From: Bacillota bacterium
GTDB taxonomy: Bacteria; Bacillota; Clostridia; Acetivibrionales; DSM-1351
Reading direction: 5' to 3'
DNA: 42,537 nucleotides
NCBI GenBank assembly: GCA_023441625.1
Contig: JAEZOA010000073.1
Location: 1 to 42,537, forward strand
Translations under genes and position numbers: made by a program
Shown here: positions 23,489-32,055 of the stretch, piece after piece
Layout of the letters: every line of letters begins with the position of its first letter
How positions within the stretch are numbered: the first letter of the stretch is position 1
The notes under the pieces: generated by a model
What the model was told of the DNA's origin: nothing
Database searches by the model: none
What the model saw: only the letters and a program-made list of their open reading frames with translations

Positions 23489-24823
23489 TTATTGACAGAG
23501 TGCTTCCTCATCTATTTTAGTAGCAAATAAGTAATCATCTATACAGTTAATTATTCTATCTTTTAGTAAACATTCCGGATCATTTATCAACTCACCATTT
23601 CTTATCTTATTGTATTGAACAGGCATAAATTCACTTATTAACGTCATTGGTATTGTAACCGACTTTAAGTTCCTAATCATTCTCTGAATTGATTCTTGCA
23701 CATTTTTTTCAGGAAGATAATACCTGCATCTATCTGAGAAGCTATATTTCCTTGCAAATCTAAGCTTTACTCCATTCCCATGATAATGCTTTTTCCAGTT
23801 ATCAGGCTGCACCAGCATAGCTTCATCTAATACATTAGTAAAGTTAGATAGATGTACATCTGGATCATATCTAAACAATTCTTCCTCAATATGGCATAAT
23901 GCAAACAGTGCCTCTCTCAAAGCAAATGTCAATGCAGGACCTACCTTTAAAATAGCTATTCCATCCTCCACCATTTGTTTAAGTGCAGATGGTGTCTGAT
24001 AGTCTGTGGAGTGCCCTTCAAACACGAGGTTAGGGTACTTTTTTAAAGCCTCACACAACTCTTTTGAAGCTTCATGTTTATACTCATGAATGGTCTCGTC
24101 ACCGAATTCGACACCTGGCTGAACTACTACAGCAATAACATTATCCCATGCTTTATGAAGACCTAGTTTATAAAATGCCTGTTTAAAGGTTTCCACTGTT
24201 GCTTCAAAATCACTCACCTTTGTAACTTGTATTCCTTCCTCTACCTCTTGGCTTCCACCAGGAATTGGCACTTCACTTCCAACAACATAAACCGGCTGGA
24301 CAGCATCTGGATTACTTCTGAGCAATTCTTGGTATGCATCCTCTGCAACCTTGCACAGTGTCGCACCTCTTTTTGCAATTACACCTGTATCTATTTTTTC
24401 TTTCTCATCATCATCTGCAAGGTGCATACTAGTGTCAATATGTATTTTTGTAAATCCTGATAATACATATTGCTTTATTAATTCACATGATTTCTTCATA
24501 GCCGTAGCTGATTTTTCATTTTTCCAAGTAAGCGGTCCTAAATGATCTCCACCAAGTATTATTCTATTTACAGGAAACTCTAATTTCTGTGCTATCGAAT
24601 ACACAAAAGCTTTGAAATCAATAGGTTTCATTCCAGTATATCCACCATACTGATTAACTTGGTTTGCAGTTGCTTCAATTAACACATAATCACTATTTTT
24701 CATAGCACGTTCCATCGCTGCTTCAATAACGTACTCATTGGCACTGCATGCTGAATATATACCTACAGGTACTCCTTGTTTTTGCATTTCTACTAACCTT
24801 TTTAAATAATGTAAAACTTCCAT
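23489..24823 (-). CDS. GatZ/KbaZ-like protein (tagatose-bisphosphate aldolase accessory family)
   Basis: A 444-residue member of the GatZ/KbaZ family (PF08013). The N terminus GVPVGIYSACSANEYVIEAA, then EATANQVNQYGGYTGMKP, GGDHLGPLTW and HIDTSMHLADD are family hallmarks, as are FEGHSTDYQTP and LKVGPALTFALREAL. In enterobacteria GatZ supports the GatY aldolase, but no GatY-like gene is present here. Some GatZ homologues are reported as D-tagatose-6-phosphate 4-epimerases, and next to a kinase and a polyol dehydrogenase that function is at least as likely. The RBS AAGGAG precedes the ATG. It lies 55 bases after the dehydrogenase gene in a LacI-controlled operon. Confidence 0.9.
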   Translation of the reverse strand: MEVLHYLKRLVEMQKQGVPVGIYSACSANEYVIEAAMERAMKNSDYVLIEATANQVNQYGGYTGMKPIDFKAFVYSIAQKLEFPVNRIILGGDHLGPLTWKNEKSATAMKKSCELIKQYVLSGFTKIHIDTSMHLADDDEKEKIDTGVIAKRGATLCKVAEDAYQELLRSNPDAVQPVYVVGSEVPIPGGSQEVEEGIQVTKVSDFEATVETFKQAFYKLGLHKAWDNVIAVVVQPGVEFGDETIHEYKHEASKELCEALKKYPNLVFEGHSTDYQTPSALKQMVEDGIAILKVGPALTFALREALFALCHIEEELFRYDPDVHLSNFTNVLDEAMLVQPDNWKKHYHGNGVKLRFARKYSFSDRCRYYLPEKNVQESIQRMIRNLKSVTIPMTLISEFMPVQYNKIRNGELINDPECLLKDRIINCIDDYLFATKIDEEALCQ

Positions 24824-24878
24824 TACTGTTCTCCTTCCATCTTCTTGATAAAACCCCTTGTTTTATAGAAACTCTCTA

Positions 24879-25925
24879 TTAATCATTTATTATTAAAATC
24901 TTTCCCTTAACAGTTCCAGGCACTTTGAACATATCAAAAGCAGCCTTTATATCGCTTAATGGTACTTTTCTAAATATGAAGCTATTGTCAAATTGTAACT
25001 CTCCTGTAGAGAAGAAATGCGCTGTTAAATCCCATTCTTTACCTGGGAATGGAGCACTATATGACATCCATGATCCCGTAAGCTTAAATTCCTTTCTATT
25101 CATATTTTCAAAAAGCTTTGGGGTAAATACAAGGTCTTTTGTGGGTGTTCCAATAAAGCATATACCTGCCTTATTTCCTGCTATTTCAAATGCAAGCTTC
25201 ATTGTTATGTCAACACCTGCAGTTTCATATACAAATCCGAAACCCTTTTTATTCGTATACTCGTCTACCTGCGCTCTGAAATCCTTGTCAAGTGTATTTA
25301 TTGTCACATCTGCACCGAGTCTTTTTGCAAGAGCTAGCCTGTCATTGTCTATATCAAATACAAAAACTCTCTTTGCACCAAATATCTTTGCCCACTGTGC
25401 AGTAAATATTCCAATAGTACCACCACCAAGGATTGCTACATCTTCTCCACCACGATAATCTGCACACAGCAAACCATGAAGTGCAACAGTAGCCGGCTCA
25501 AAAAATGCTCCTTGTTCAAATGAAACATTATCATTAAACTTAACAACATTCTTTTCAGGCATTTTCACATATTCTGCGAAACTCCCCTGCTCTCTAGATC
25601 CAATAAAACTGTAATGCTTACATAGGGAATAGTTTCCCTTTTGGCAGTCATCGCATTTGAGACATGGAACTAATGGTACACCAGCAACCTTATCACCTAC
25701 TGTTACTGATGTTACTCCTTCACCAATTTCTACTACTTCACCTGAAAATTCATGTCCTAGAACTATTGGAAAAAAATGTGCTCCATCTCCAAGTACTCTA
25801 GGAATATCTGACCCACAAATTCCGGTAGCCTTTACCTTAACCAGAACCTCCCTATGACCTGGCTTTGGCGTGCTAACTTCCTCGTACCTCAAATCGTCTT
25901 TTGCATATAATACTCCAGCTTTCAT
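24879..25925 (-). CDS. Zinc-dependent polyol dehydrogenase (GatD/sorbitol dehydrogenase-like)
   Basis: A 348-residue medium-chain dehydrogenase. Catalytic zinc ligands are Cys37 (GICGSD), His58 and Glu59 (LGHEFSG). Structural-zinc cysteines are 88, 91, 94 and 102. The Rossmann motif AILGGGTIGIF follows in the second half. It is closest in pattern to galactitol-1-phosphate 5-dehydrogenase and sorbitol/xylitol dehydrogenases. I chose ATG 25925 with GGAGAG four bases upstream; the upstream GTG at 25940 overlaps the kinase gene. Its neighbours are a FGGY kinase and GatZ-like protein, so oxidation of an imported polyol to a ketose, or of a polyol phosphate, is inferred. No transporter lies in this operon. 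Confidence 0.92.
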   Translation of the reverse strand: MKAGVLYAKDDLRYEEVSTPKPGHREVLVKVKATGICGSDIPRVLGDGAHFFPIVLGHEFSGEVVEIGEGVTSVTVGDKVAGVPLVPCLKCDDCQKGNYSLCKHYSFIGSREQGSFAEYVKMPEKNVVKFNDNVSFEQGAFFEPATVALHGLLCADYRGGEDVAILGGGTIGIFTAQWAKIFGAKRVFVFDIDNDRLALAKRLGADVTINTLDKDFRAQVDEYTNKKGFGFVYETAGVDITMKLAFEIAGNKAGICFIGTPTKDLVFTPKLFENMNRKEFKLTGSWMSYSAPFPGKEWDLTAHFFSTGELQFDNSFIFRKVPLSDIKAAFDMFKVPGTVKGKILIIND

Positions 25926-25936
25926 AATACTCTCCT

Positions 25937-27448
25937 TCACATTTTCTGCATTGTGTCCTTCAATTTATCGTATAGCTCCAAGTATATTTCATAGCTTCGA
26001 ATATACTCTTTATGAAGCTTCATATTTGGTTCATGTGTACGCGTAATTACTATTGTGTCTTTTACTCCCTCATTAAAGCTTTTGTATAATCCTGTTCCTA
26101 CACCTGCAAGGATTGCAGCGCCAAGAGTGGTTGCTGTATCTGATGTTGGAACCTTTATCGTTTTGCCAGTAATATCTGCTTTCATTTGTGTCCAAAACCT
26201 ACTATTCGCAGCTCCACCCATTGCTACTAATTCATCTATCCTTACACCAGTTTCTTCTGCTGTCTTTAGGTTATGTTGAAGTGCAAATGTACAGCCTTCC
26301 ATAACTGCTCTAATCATATGGGCTCTAGTTTTGTTGTAACCCAGCCCAAAAAAGACTCCCTTAGCATTTTTATCCCAGAGTGGTGATCTTTCTCCTGACA
26401 TATATGGCAAGAAAATTAATCCTTCTGACCCAGCCGGTATTTTTTCCGCCTCATTATCCATTATTTTAAATGCACTGACTCCACTTTCTAATGCAAAAGC
26501 TTCTTCAAATGCTCCAAGTTCCTGTTTAAACCAATTGATAGCTCCACCACCGCCAACAGTCCCACCCTGTAATAGCCACAAATCAGGAACTACATGAAAT
26601 CCTAAAATGAGCTTTGGATGGGCAATTGCCGAATCTACACATATGCTCATTCCTCCTGCCTGCCCGCCCTGTTCCTGTGTCTGTCCAACTGTGATTACTC
26701 CAGCTCCTAGTGTTCCACAACAAGCATCCAATCCGCCTGCCACAACTGGCGTACCAATAGCGAGTCCTGTCTGAACAGCAGCCTCAGTCGTTACTTCTCC
26801 TATCACATGATGACATTGATATATTTCAGGCAGCTTTTCCCTATCAAATCCTAGCTCTTCGCAAAAACTATCATCCCATTTGCCATTTTTCATATTGAAG
26901 GAATGAATTCCATATCCCTGGGATATATCCTGCGTCATTCTCCCAGTGAGCTTGAAAGCTATAAAACTATTGCTTTGTAAGAACTTATAAGTTTTCTGGT
27001 AAACTTCCGGCATATTTTTTTTGAACCACAGAATCTTTGGAGTTGAGTATGTGGGTTCAAAGGAATTACCACAAACGTCGAAAATTCTGTCAAATCCAAC
27101 TCTATCAACAGTATCTTTGCATATATCCGATGCTCTTGTGTCCATCCAGATAGGTGTGTTGTAAAGCACATCACCCTGCTTATCAACAGGAATTGCGGAC
27201 CAGCTCTGGCCATCAATACCTATTCCCGTTATCTGCTTTGAATCAATTTTTGCATTAGATATTACTTCCTTTATTGCTGCACATACACTTTCCCACCACT
27301 CATTAGGATTTTGCTCAACATAGCCCGGTAGTGGATAATATACCTTGTATTCTTTTGTGGCTTGTGAAATCACTTTTCCCTGAAGGTCAAATATTGCAAC
27401 CTTACAGGCAGATGTACCAATATCTATTCCTAGTAATAATTTCTGCAT
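25937..27448 (-). CDS. FGGY-family carbohydrate kinase (xylulokinase-like)
   Basis: A 503-residue sugar kinase of the FGGY family. The phosphate-binding N terminus is LLGIDIGTSACKVAIFDLQG, then GIDGQSWSAIPVD and the substrate loop WMDTRAS. The C-terminal ATPase part has the FGGY-signature-like MSGERSPLWDKNAKGVFFGL and VAMGGAANSRFWTQMKADI. It is closest in pattern to XylB-like xylulokinases. Phosphorylation of a ketose (xylulose, tagatose or similar) is expected. I prefer the ATG at 27448, 11 bases after AGGAGG; the ATG at 27457 is only two bases from it. It is the first structural gene of the operon, 48 bases downstream of a perfect LacI-type operator. Confidence 0.92.
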   Translation of the reverse strand: MQKLLLGIDIGTSACKVAIFDLQGKVISQATKEYKVYYPLPGYVEQNPNEWWESVCAAIKEVISNAKIDSKQITGIGIDGQSWSAIPVDKQGDVLYNTPIWMDTRASDICKDTVDRVGFDRIFDVCGNSFEPTYSTPKILWFKKNMPEVYQKTYKFLQSNSFIAFKLTGRMTQDISQGYGIHSFNMKNGKWDDSFCEELGFDREKLPEIYQCHHVIGEVTTEAAVQTGLAIGTPVVAGGLDACCGTLGAGVITVGQTQEQGGQAGGMSICVDSAIAHPKLILGFHVVPDLWLLQGGTVGGGGAINWFKQELGAFEEAFALESGVSAFKIMDNEAEKIPAGSEGLIFLPYMSGERSPLWDKNAKGVFFGLGYNKTRAHMIRAVMEGCTFALQHNLKTAEETGVRIDELVAMGGAANSRFWTQMKADITGKTIKVPTSDTATTLGAAILAGVGTGLYKSFNEGVKDTIVITRTHEPNMKLHKEYIRSYEIYLELYDKLKDTMQKM

Positions 27449-27495
27449 GCCTGCCATCACCTCCTATTCGTTTTGCCTTATATTGTATTTTTACA

Positions 27496-27509
27496 GCTAA
27501 ACGTTTAGC
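27496..27509. promoter_or_regulatory. LacI-family operator of the kinase operon
   Basis: GCTAAACGTTTAGC is a perfect 14-bp palindrome with a CG centre, lying 48 bases upstream of the kinase start. A near-identical site (28623-28634) overlaps the promoter of the adjacent LacI-type gene, and neither resembles the TTCGGAAC operators of the other sugar operon. Confidence 0.85.
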
Positions 27510-27593
27510 CATAACTCAAAAAATATTTAGTACATATATAGATTAATAAAATAATCCAAATATTTACCGTAACAGAAAGTTTTTTAATATACG

Positions 27594-28592
27594 CTATGGA
27601 TTATCTATCCTTCTAACCGAATCCTTTAAGATTAGTTCTGTTTTAAGTCGTACCATTGATGGAAAATTAGATCTATCTCCCTTTAATCGTTTTAATATAG
27701 TATTTGCAGCAACCTCACCTATTTGTTGAACAGGTTGAATAACTATTGTTAATGGAGGTTTTACCACCTTAGCCAGTTGTAGATTATCAAATCCTATAAA
27801 AGAAATATCATCTGGAATTTTTATATCGCTTTCATTTATGGCCATTATTGCACCTAAGGTCATCTCGTAGTTTGTAACAAATATTGCAGTAGGAGAGTCT
27901 TGCATATTAATCAACTCATATAGAAGTCTATATCCACTATCAATCTGATAATCACCTTTTTTAACGAGTTGATTATCTATTTTCATAGAGTAATCTTCAT
28001 GTACTCTTTCATAACCCTTCAAACGTTCTTGAGCTGTATAAATATCATCTGGTCCACTTATAATACCTATCCTCTTATGTCCCATTATTATAAGCTGCTC
28101 TACTGCATTATATGAAGCATTTAAGTTGTCTACAAGAACCGTATCGCAATCAACGCCTTTTATGGCTCTGTCTATAAGGACCACAGGGATTTTTCTGTCT
28201 AAAATAGAAGTGATAATCTCACCATCACTTCCCATTGGCATGGTTATTATGCCATCAACCATCTTCTTTACTAAGAAATCGAGCTTTTGTTTTTCTAGCT
28301 TTTTATCCTCTTTGTAGTCACAAATTATTGTACTATATCCATTTTTTATTAAGATATTCTCTATCTGTGATACTATACTTGTAAAAAATATATTTTCGAG
28401 GCTTGGTATTAATAGCCCAATAGTCTTAGTTTTACTAGTCTTAAGGCCTCTAGCCATTTCGTTAACTTCAAAGTTAAGTTCTTTTATGGCTTTCGCTATA
28501 ATTTCCCTATTTTCTTCAAGTACATTTCCACCATTAATATATTTTGAGACTGTTGCTATTGAAAGCCCAGTTTTCTTTGAAACATCCTTCAT
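27594..28592 (-). CDS. LacI-family regulator of the kinase operon
   Basis: A LacI/GalR repressor of about 332 residues. The helix-turn-helix is MKDVSKKTGLSIATVSKYIN, followed by LNFEVNEMARGLKTSKTKT and the effector domain with DDISFIGFDNLQLAKVVKPP. A start at ATG 28622 would add ten residues, but the consensus promoter (28643-28671) would then leave only about 14 untranslated bases and no RBS. With ATG 28592, GAAGGTGA lies upstream, though at slightly long spacing. It sits directly upstream of the kinase operon on the same strand. Matching AAACGTTTAGC sites at both promoters indicate autorepression and repression of the operon. Confidence 0.92.
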   Translation of the reverse strand: MKDVSKKTGLSIATVSKYINGGNVLEENREIIAKAIKELNFEVNEMARGLKTSKTKTIGLLIPSLENIFFTSIVSQIENILIKNGYSTIICDYKEDKKLEKQKLDFLVKKMVDGIITMPMGSDGEIITSILDRKIPVVLIDRAIKGVDCDTVLVDNLNASYNAVEQLIIMGHKRIGIISGPDDIYTAQERLKGYERVHEDYSMKIDNQLVKKGDYQIDSGYRLLYELINMQDSPTAIFVTNYEMTLGAIMAINESDIKIPDDISFIGFDNLQLAKVVKPPLTIVIQPVQQIGEVAANTILKRLKGDRSNFPSMVRLKTELILKDSVRRIDNP

Positions 28593-28622
28593 TGTTGCAG
28601 AGATATAATCACCTTCTATCAT

Positions 28623-28671
28623 GAAACGTTTAGCTCACTTTTATTGTAACAGGTCAATTCTTTACTGTCAA
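28623..28671 (-). promoter_or_regulatory. Promoter and operator of the second lacI-type gene
   Basis: On the minus strand TTGACA (28666-28671) and TACAAT (28643-28648) have 17-base spacing. The start-proximal GAAACGTTTAGC (28623-28634, plus-strand reading) matches 12 positions of the operon operator with two changes in one half. The remaining sequence to 28884 is AT-rich, with no further feature I can support. Confidence 0.8.
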
Positions 28672-28884
28672 TATTACTTACTAACTCCTACGGCAAATTC
28701 ATGAAGCCATATTCTTCCTAACTCACTTTAATCTAAAAACATCTTAACTATGTTAATTTAAATTCTTTATGTTCACTTTATTTATATCATAAATCTTTAG
28801 CTATTTGAGCAATATCGACTTTTGTAATAGAATATAATATATATAATTACTTAAATGCCATTTAAAAAGGAGTTTATAAAAAAT

Positions 28885-29337
28885 ATGATAAATATTAGAG
28901 ATTTTACAGAACAAGATAGAGAGAACTTTATAAGTATGTGTACATGCTTTTATTCATCAGACGCTGTGCTTTATCCCCTTTCTCAGGAAGCCATGTCTAA
29001 AACCTTTGATGAAATTATTAAGCAAAGTCCATATCTTAGAGGCTTAATTATTGAATACAACTCTTCAATATCTGGTTATATAAATCTCTCATTAACTTAC
29101 TCTAATGAGGCAAATGGGCTCGTTGTTTTTTTAGAAGAAATTTACATTAAACCTGAGTTTCAGGGAAAGGGACTTGGCACCTATGCATTAACGTGGGTGT
29201 TAAAGGAATATAGCGGTATAGCTACGCGATACCGACTTGAAGTTTGCAGCTCTAATTCTGGTGCCATAAAGCTTTATGAAAGATTAGGCTTTAAAAATTT
29301 TGAGTATAAACAAATGGTTATAGATATAGGAAAATAA
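28885..29337 (+). CDS. GNAT-family N-acetyltransferase
   Basis: A 150-residue acetyltransferase. The acetyl-CoA-binding motif is EIYIKPEFQGKGLGTYALTW (Q/RxxGxG/A variant QGKGLG), followed by LEVCSSNSGAIKLYERLGFK, a standard motif-B end. I chose ATG 28885, 12 bases after AAGGAG (28867-28872); the ATG at 28855 has no RBS. The acceptor amine is unknown. It is a single gene, convergent with the NADH oxidase gene. Confidence 0.9.
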   Translation: MINIRDFTEQDRENFISMCTCFYSSDAVLYPLSQEAMSKTFDEIIKQSPYLRGLIIEYNSSISGYINLSLTYSNEANGLVVFLEEIYIKPEFQGKGLGTYALTWVLKEYSGIATRYRLEVCSSNSGAIKLYERLGFKNFEYKQMVIDIGK

Positions 29338-29341
29338 CAAA

Positions 29342-29396
29342 AATAATCAGTATATTAACGAATATAAACTTCATGTCATCAATATAACTGATTATT
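29342..29396. terminator. Hairpin between convergent genes
   Basis: AATAATCAGT (29342-29351) and ACTGATTATT (29387-29396) form a perfect 10-bp stem between the GNAT and NADH oxidase stop codons, extended by ATATT/AATAT past a one-base bulge. There is no clear U-run in either direction, so a bidirectional terminator is only likely. Confidence 0.4.
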
Positions 29397-29406
29397 AACT
29401 GATAAA

Positions 29407-30735
29407 TTACTGAGCTGCTAATCCAGCCATATTAAGTAAATTCCACGGCTTATTGTAATGTGGCTGGAAAAAGAAATCTACAAATGCCAGCTCATCTATA
29501 GTCATTTTGTTCTGTATTACAACGGATAGAGTATTTATGGATTGTGTTAAGTCTGCCTTTGACTGAATCTGTGCACCAAGTATAACTCTGGACTTACTAT
29601 CATATACCACCTTAAGTAAAGCTTCCTCATAGGTTGGCATAAACTCAGGCCTATAATTATCTTTTATCGTTACAGCATTTACATCCATATTCATTGATTT
29701 TGCCATACTCTCTGTAAGCCCTGAAGCGGCACAATTTAATTCATAAATTTTTATCCCAGAGGTTGCTTGAGTACCCATGTATTTAGTGGTTGGCTCAACA
29801 AGATTTCTAGCAACTAGAGTGCCCATTCTTACAGCGTTTGTGGCAAGTGGAATGTACTGGTGTTTCCCTGTTGGATTATAAATTACTGCACAGCAATCAC
29901 CTGCAGCAAAGACATCCTTTTGACTTGTTTGCATATACTGATCAACAATTATTGCTCCATTTTGTAGCATATCAAGATTTCCTTTAAATAAGCCTGTACT
30001 TGGTTTAAAGCCTATACTCAATATAACCATATCAGCAGGGTAGCTGTTTTTATTAGTTATGACGTGAGAAACCCTATTGTTTTCTCCTTCAAACTTAGTG
30101 ACTGTTTCACCTAAAGCTAACCTTATCCCCTGACTTTTAAAAGTTTCTTCCGCTTCGTCAGTGAATTCCTTATCAAAATACTTGCTCATAATCCTGTCTT
30201 CAGTATCAACTAATGTAACTTTTTTACCATGTTGTGCAAAAGCTTCTACCAGCTCAACTCCTATATATCCAGCCCCAACTACCACAATATTATGAGCTGC
30301 CTTGGCCTTATCAATAATCACCTTTGAATGCTCATAATTTTTTGATAAGAGTATATTATCCTGAGTTATTCCTTCAATATTAGGAATTATTGGCCAGGAA
30401 CCTGTAGTAATAATCAACTTATCATAGCTGTCAAAAAACTCCTTGTCAGCCTCTATATCATATATAAGCAGAGTTTTTTTATCAAGATTAACATCTAATA
30501 CTTCGTGCTTCATTTTAGTCTTTACGCCTAGCTCTGCCAGCTTTTCTGGAGATGAGTAAAACAACCCTTGTGGATTCTCTACAATTCCCCCTACATAGAG
30601 TGCAATACCACAAGATAGAAAGGAAATATTATCATTTTTTTCATAAACTGTGATATCCGCATCTTTATATATCTTTGCTATATTATTAATAGCTGCTGTC
30701 CCAGCATGTGTACAACCGATAACAATAACCTTCAT
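29407..30735 (-). CDS. NADH oxidase / CoA-disulfide reductase-family flavoprotein
   Basis: A 442-residue single-cysteine disulfide reductase-type flavoenzyme. The FAD motif is VIVIGCTHAGTAA (residues 3-15), with the redox-active Cys42 in FLSCGIAL. The NADH-binding motif is VVVGAGYIGVELVEAF near residue 155, and the second FAD contact is DVFAAGDCCAV. This family covers H2O-forming NADH oxidases, NADH peroxidases and CoA-disulfide reductases; the type cannot be fixed without a closer comparison. It protects anaerobes from oxygen or recycles NAD. The start has GGAGG eight bases upstream. The preceding diguanylate cyclase gene ends 21 bases away, so cotranscription is likely. Confidence 0.93.
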   Translation of the reverse strand: MKVIVIGCTHAGTAAINNIAKIYKDADITVYEKNDNISFLSCGIALYVGGIVENPQGLFYSSPEKLAELGVKTKMKHEVLDVNLDKKTLLIYDIEADKEFFDSYDKLIITTGSWPIIPNIEGITQDNILLSKNYEHSKVIIDKAKAAHNIVVVGAGYIGVELVEAFAQHGKKVTLVDTEDRIMSKYFDKEFTDEAEETFKSQGIRLALGETVTKFEGENNRVSHVITNKNSYPADMVILSIGFKPSTGLFKGNLDMLQNGAIIVDQYMQTSQKDVFAAGDCCAVIYNPTGKHQYIPLATNAVRMGTLVARNLVEPTTKYMGTQATSGIKIYELNCAASGLTESMAKSMNMDVNAVTIKDNYRPEFMPTYEEALLKVVYDSKSRVILGAQIQSKADLTQSINTLSVVIQNKMTIDELAFVDFFFQPHYNKPWNLLNMAGLAAQ

Positions 30736-30756
30736 AGTCGTCCTCCAATTATAAAA

Positions 30757-31872
30757 TTACATACTCTCAACGCTCCACATTTTGCCCTTCTTATTTTGCT
30801 TATTTTGGTACATCTTCATATCTATTTCATGTATGAATTGGTCCATGCTTTTATCTCGATCACTATATGTTCCACACGCACAACTATATTTAATCCGATA
30901 TGGCTTAGTCCCTCTGTTGTTATACTTATCAACCAGTTTTGACATTTTCTTATTTAGCTCATTTACCTCTAATTGAGAAATATGGTAGATCAAAACAAGA
31001 AACTCATCTCCACCCGTGCGAATAACAATTCCATCCTCAGAATAAACCTTTTGTAGTAGCTTTACAAAGGTTTTAAGCACATAGTCACCCTCTGAATGCC
31101 CATATGTATCATTAATGTTTTTAAAATAATCTAAGTCTATCATAACAACTGATAAATTTTCATTAGGTTTCTTAGAACATGCCTCAAGGCATTTTGCCAA
31201 TACTAATCTATTCCTAGCTCCTGTAAGTGTATCTCTATATAATTCCCTTTGTTGAATTATTATAAACATTAATATTACACCAAAAGAACTGCAACACCAC
31301 AAATATTTAGTTTCTCCTACTATAAATTGAATTATAACAAGCACAATAGTCATTATACTTATTGTAAAAATATATAAATACTCAAATTTAATAAGCATTT
31401 TCCTGCCCTTAAAAATAACAATAGAACTATATGCAAAAAATATTAAGCTTATAAAAAATGGTATTAAACATTCTGTTATACTTCTACTCTCAAGGAACAT
31501 TTCAGACTTAAAGGTCATAATAGCAACTAAAAAATTCAGGAAAATAAGGAATGTAAACAAAGCCTTTATTGACCTCTTTATTTTATATTGTGTAGAAAAA
31601 TAGTTACATATGAATTTCAAAAACAGATAAGCAAAAAGAGGTGCAATTCCAAATATAAGACCACCAATTAATCGAGGAAAAATTATTGATAATCCTTTAA
31701 TATTTATTATAAAAACAAAGGTTATATTAAGTAAAATAAGTAAAAGATTTAAAGTTAGTGTAAGCAAATAAATTTTATTAATATTAGTTTTTCTATCTAG
31801 CACACTACATGCGTACATCAAGAAAAGTAATAAAACAGTAGCGACGATAATATTCATCTGTTGAATTTGCAT
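30757..31872 (-). CDS. Membrane-bound diguanylate cyclase (GGDEF)
   Basis: A 371-residue protein with about seven N-terminal TM helices (residues 5-205) and a C-terminal GGDEF domain. The domain begins RDTLTGARNRLVLAKCL, has DLDYFKNINDTYGHSEGDYV, and an intact active site RTGGDEFLVL. It should make cyclic di-GMP from GTP. The position of the inhibitory RxxD site, five residues before GGDEF, is not RxxD here, so product inhibition may be absent. No recognised sensor domain family is visible in the membrane part. The RBS is AGGAG. A candidate promoter lies at 31916-31944. Confidence 0.92.
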   Translation of the reverse strand: MQIQQMNIIVATVLLLFLMYACSVLDRKTNINKIYLLTLTLNLLLILLNITFVFIINIKGLSIIFPRLIGGLIFGIAPLFAYLFLKFICNYFSTQYKIKRSIKALFTFLIFLNFLVAIMTFKSEMFLESRSITECLIPFFISLIFFAYSSIVIFKGRKMLIKFEYLYIFTISIMTIVLVIIQFIVGETKYLWCCSSFGVILMFIIIQQRELYRDTLTGARNRLVLAKCLEACSKKPNENLSVVMIDLDYFKNINDTYGHSEGDYVLKTFVKLLQKVYSEDGIVIRTGGDEFLVLIYHISQLEVNELNKKMSKLVDKYNNRGTKPYRIKYSCACGTYSDRDKSMDQFIHEIDMKMYQNKQNKKGKMWSVESM

Positions 31873-31915
31873 AACACAGCTCCTAAATCTATACTTTAAT
31901 TACTAATATAATAAC

Positions 31916-31944
31916 ATTTTACAATAGATGTTAAAAATATTCAA
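31916..31944 (-). promoter_or_regulatory. Candidate promoter of the diguanylate cyclase gene
   Basis: On the minus strand TTGAAT (31939-31944) and TAAAAT (31916-31921) have 17-base spacing in an otherwise AT-rich gap. Confidence 0.4.
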
Positions 31945-32055
31945 ATTTTTCTAGTAAATATAACTAAAAATTTGGATTTTATTGTAAAACTAAATTATTA
32001 TTCCATAATAACATATTAAAGTTTAAATTCATAGTATTCTCTTTTCAACTTTTTG

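Noticed and set aside
24925..25458. 177-residue plus-strand ORF opposite the zinc dehydrogenase
   Set aside because: Shadow of the real gene; composition rich in Ser/Phe/Pro typical of antisense frames.
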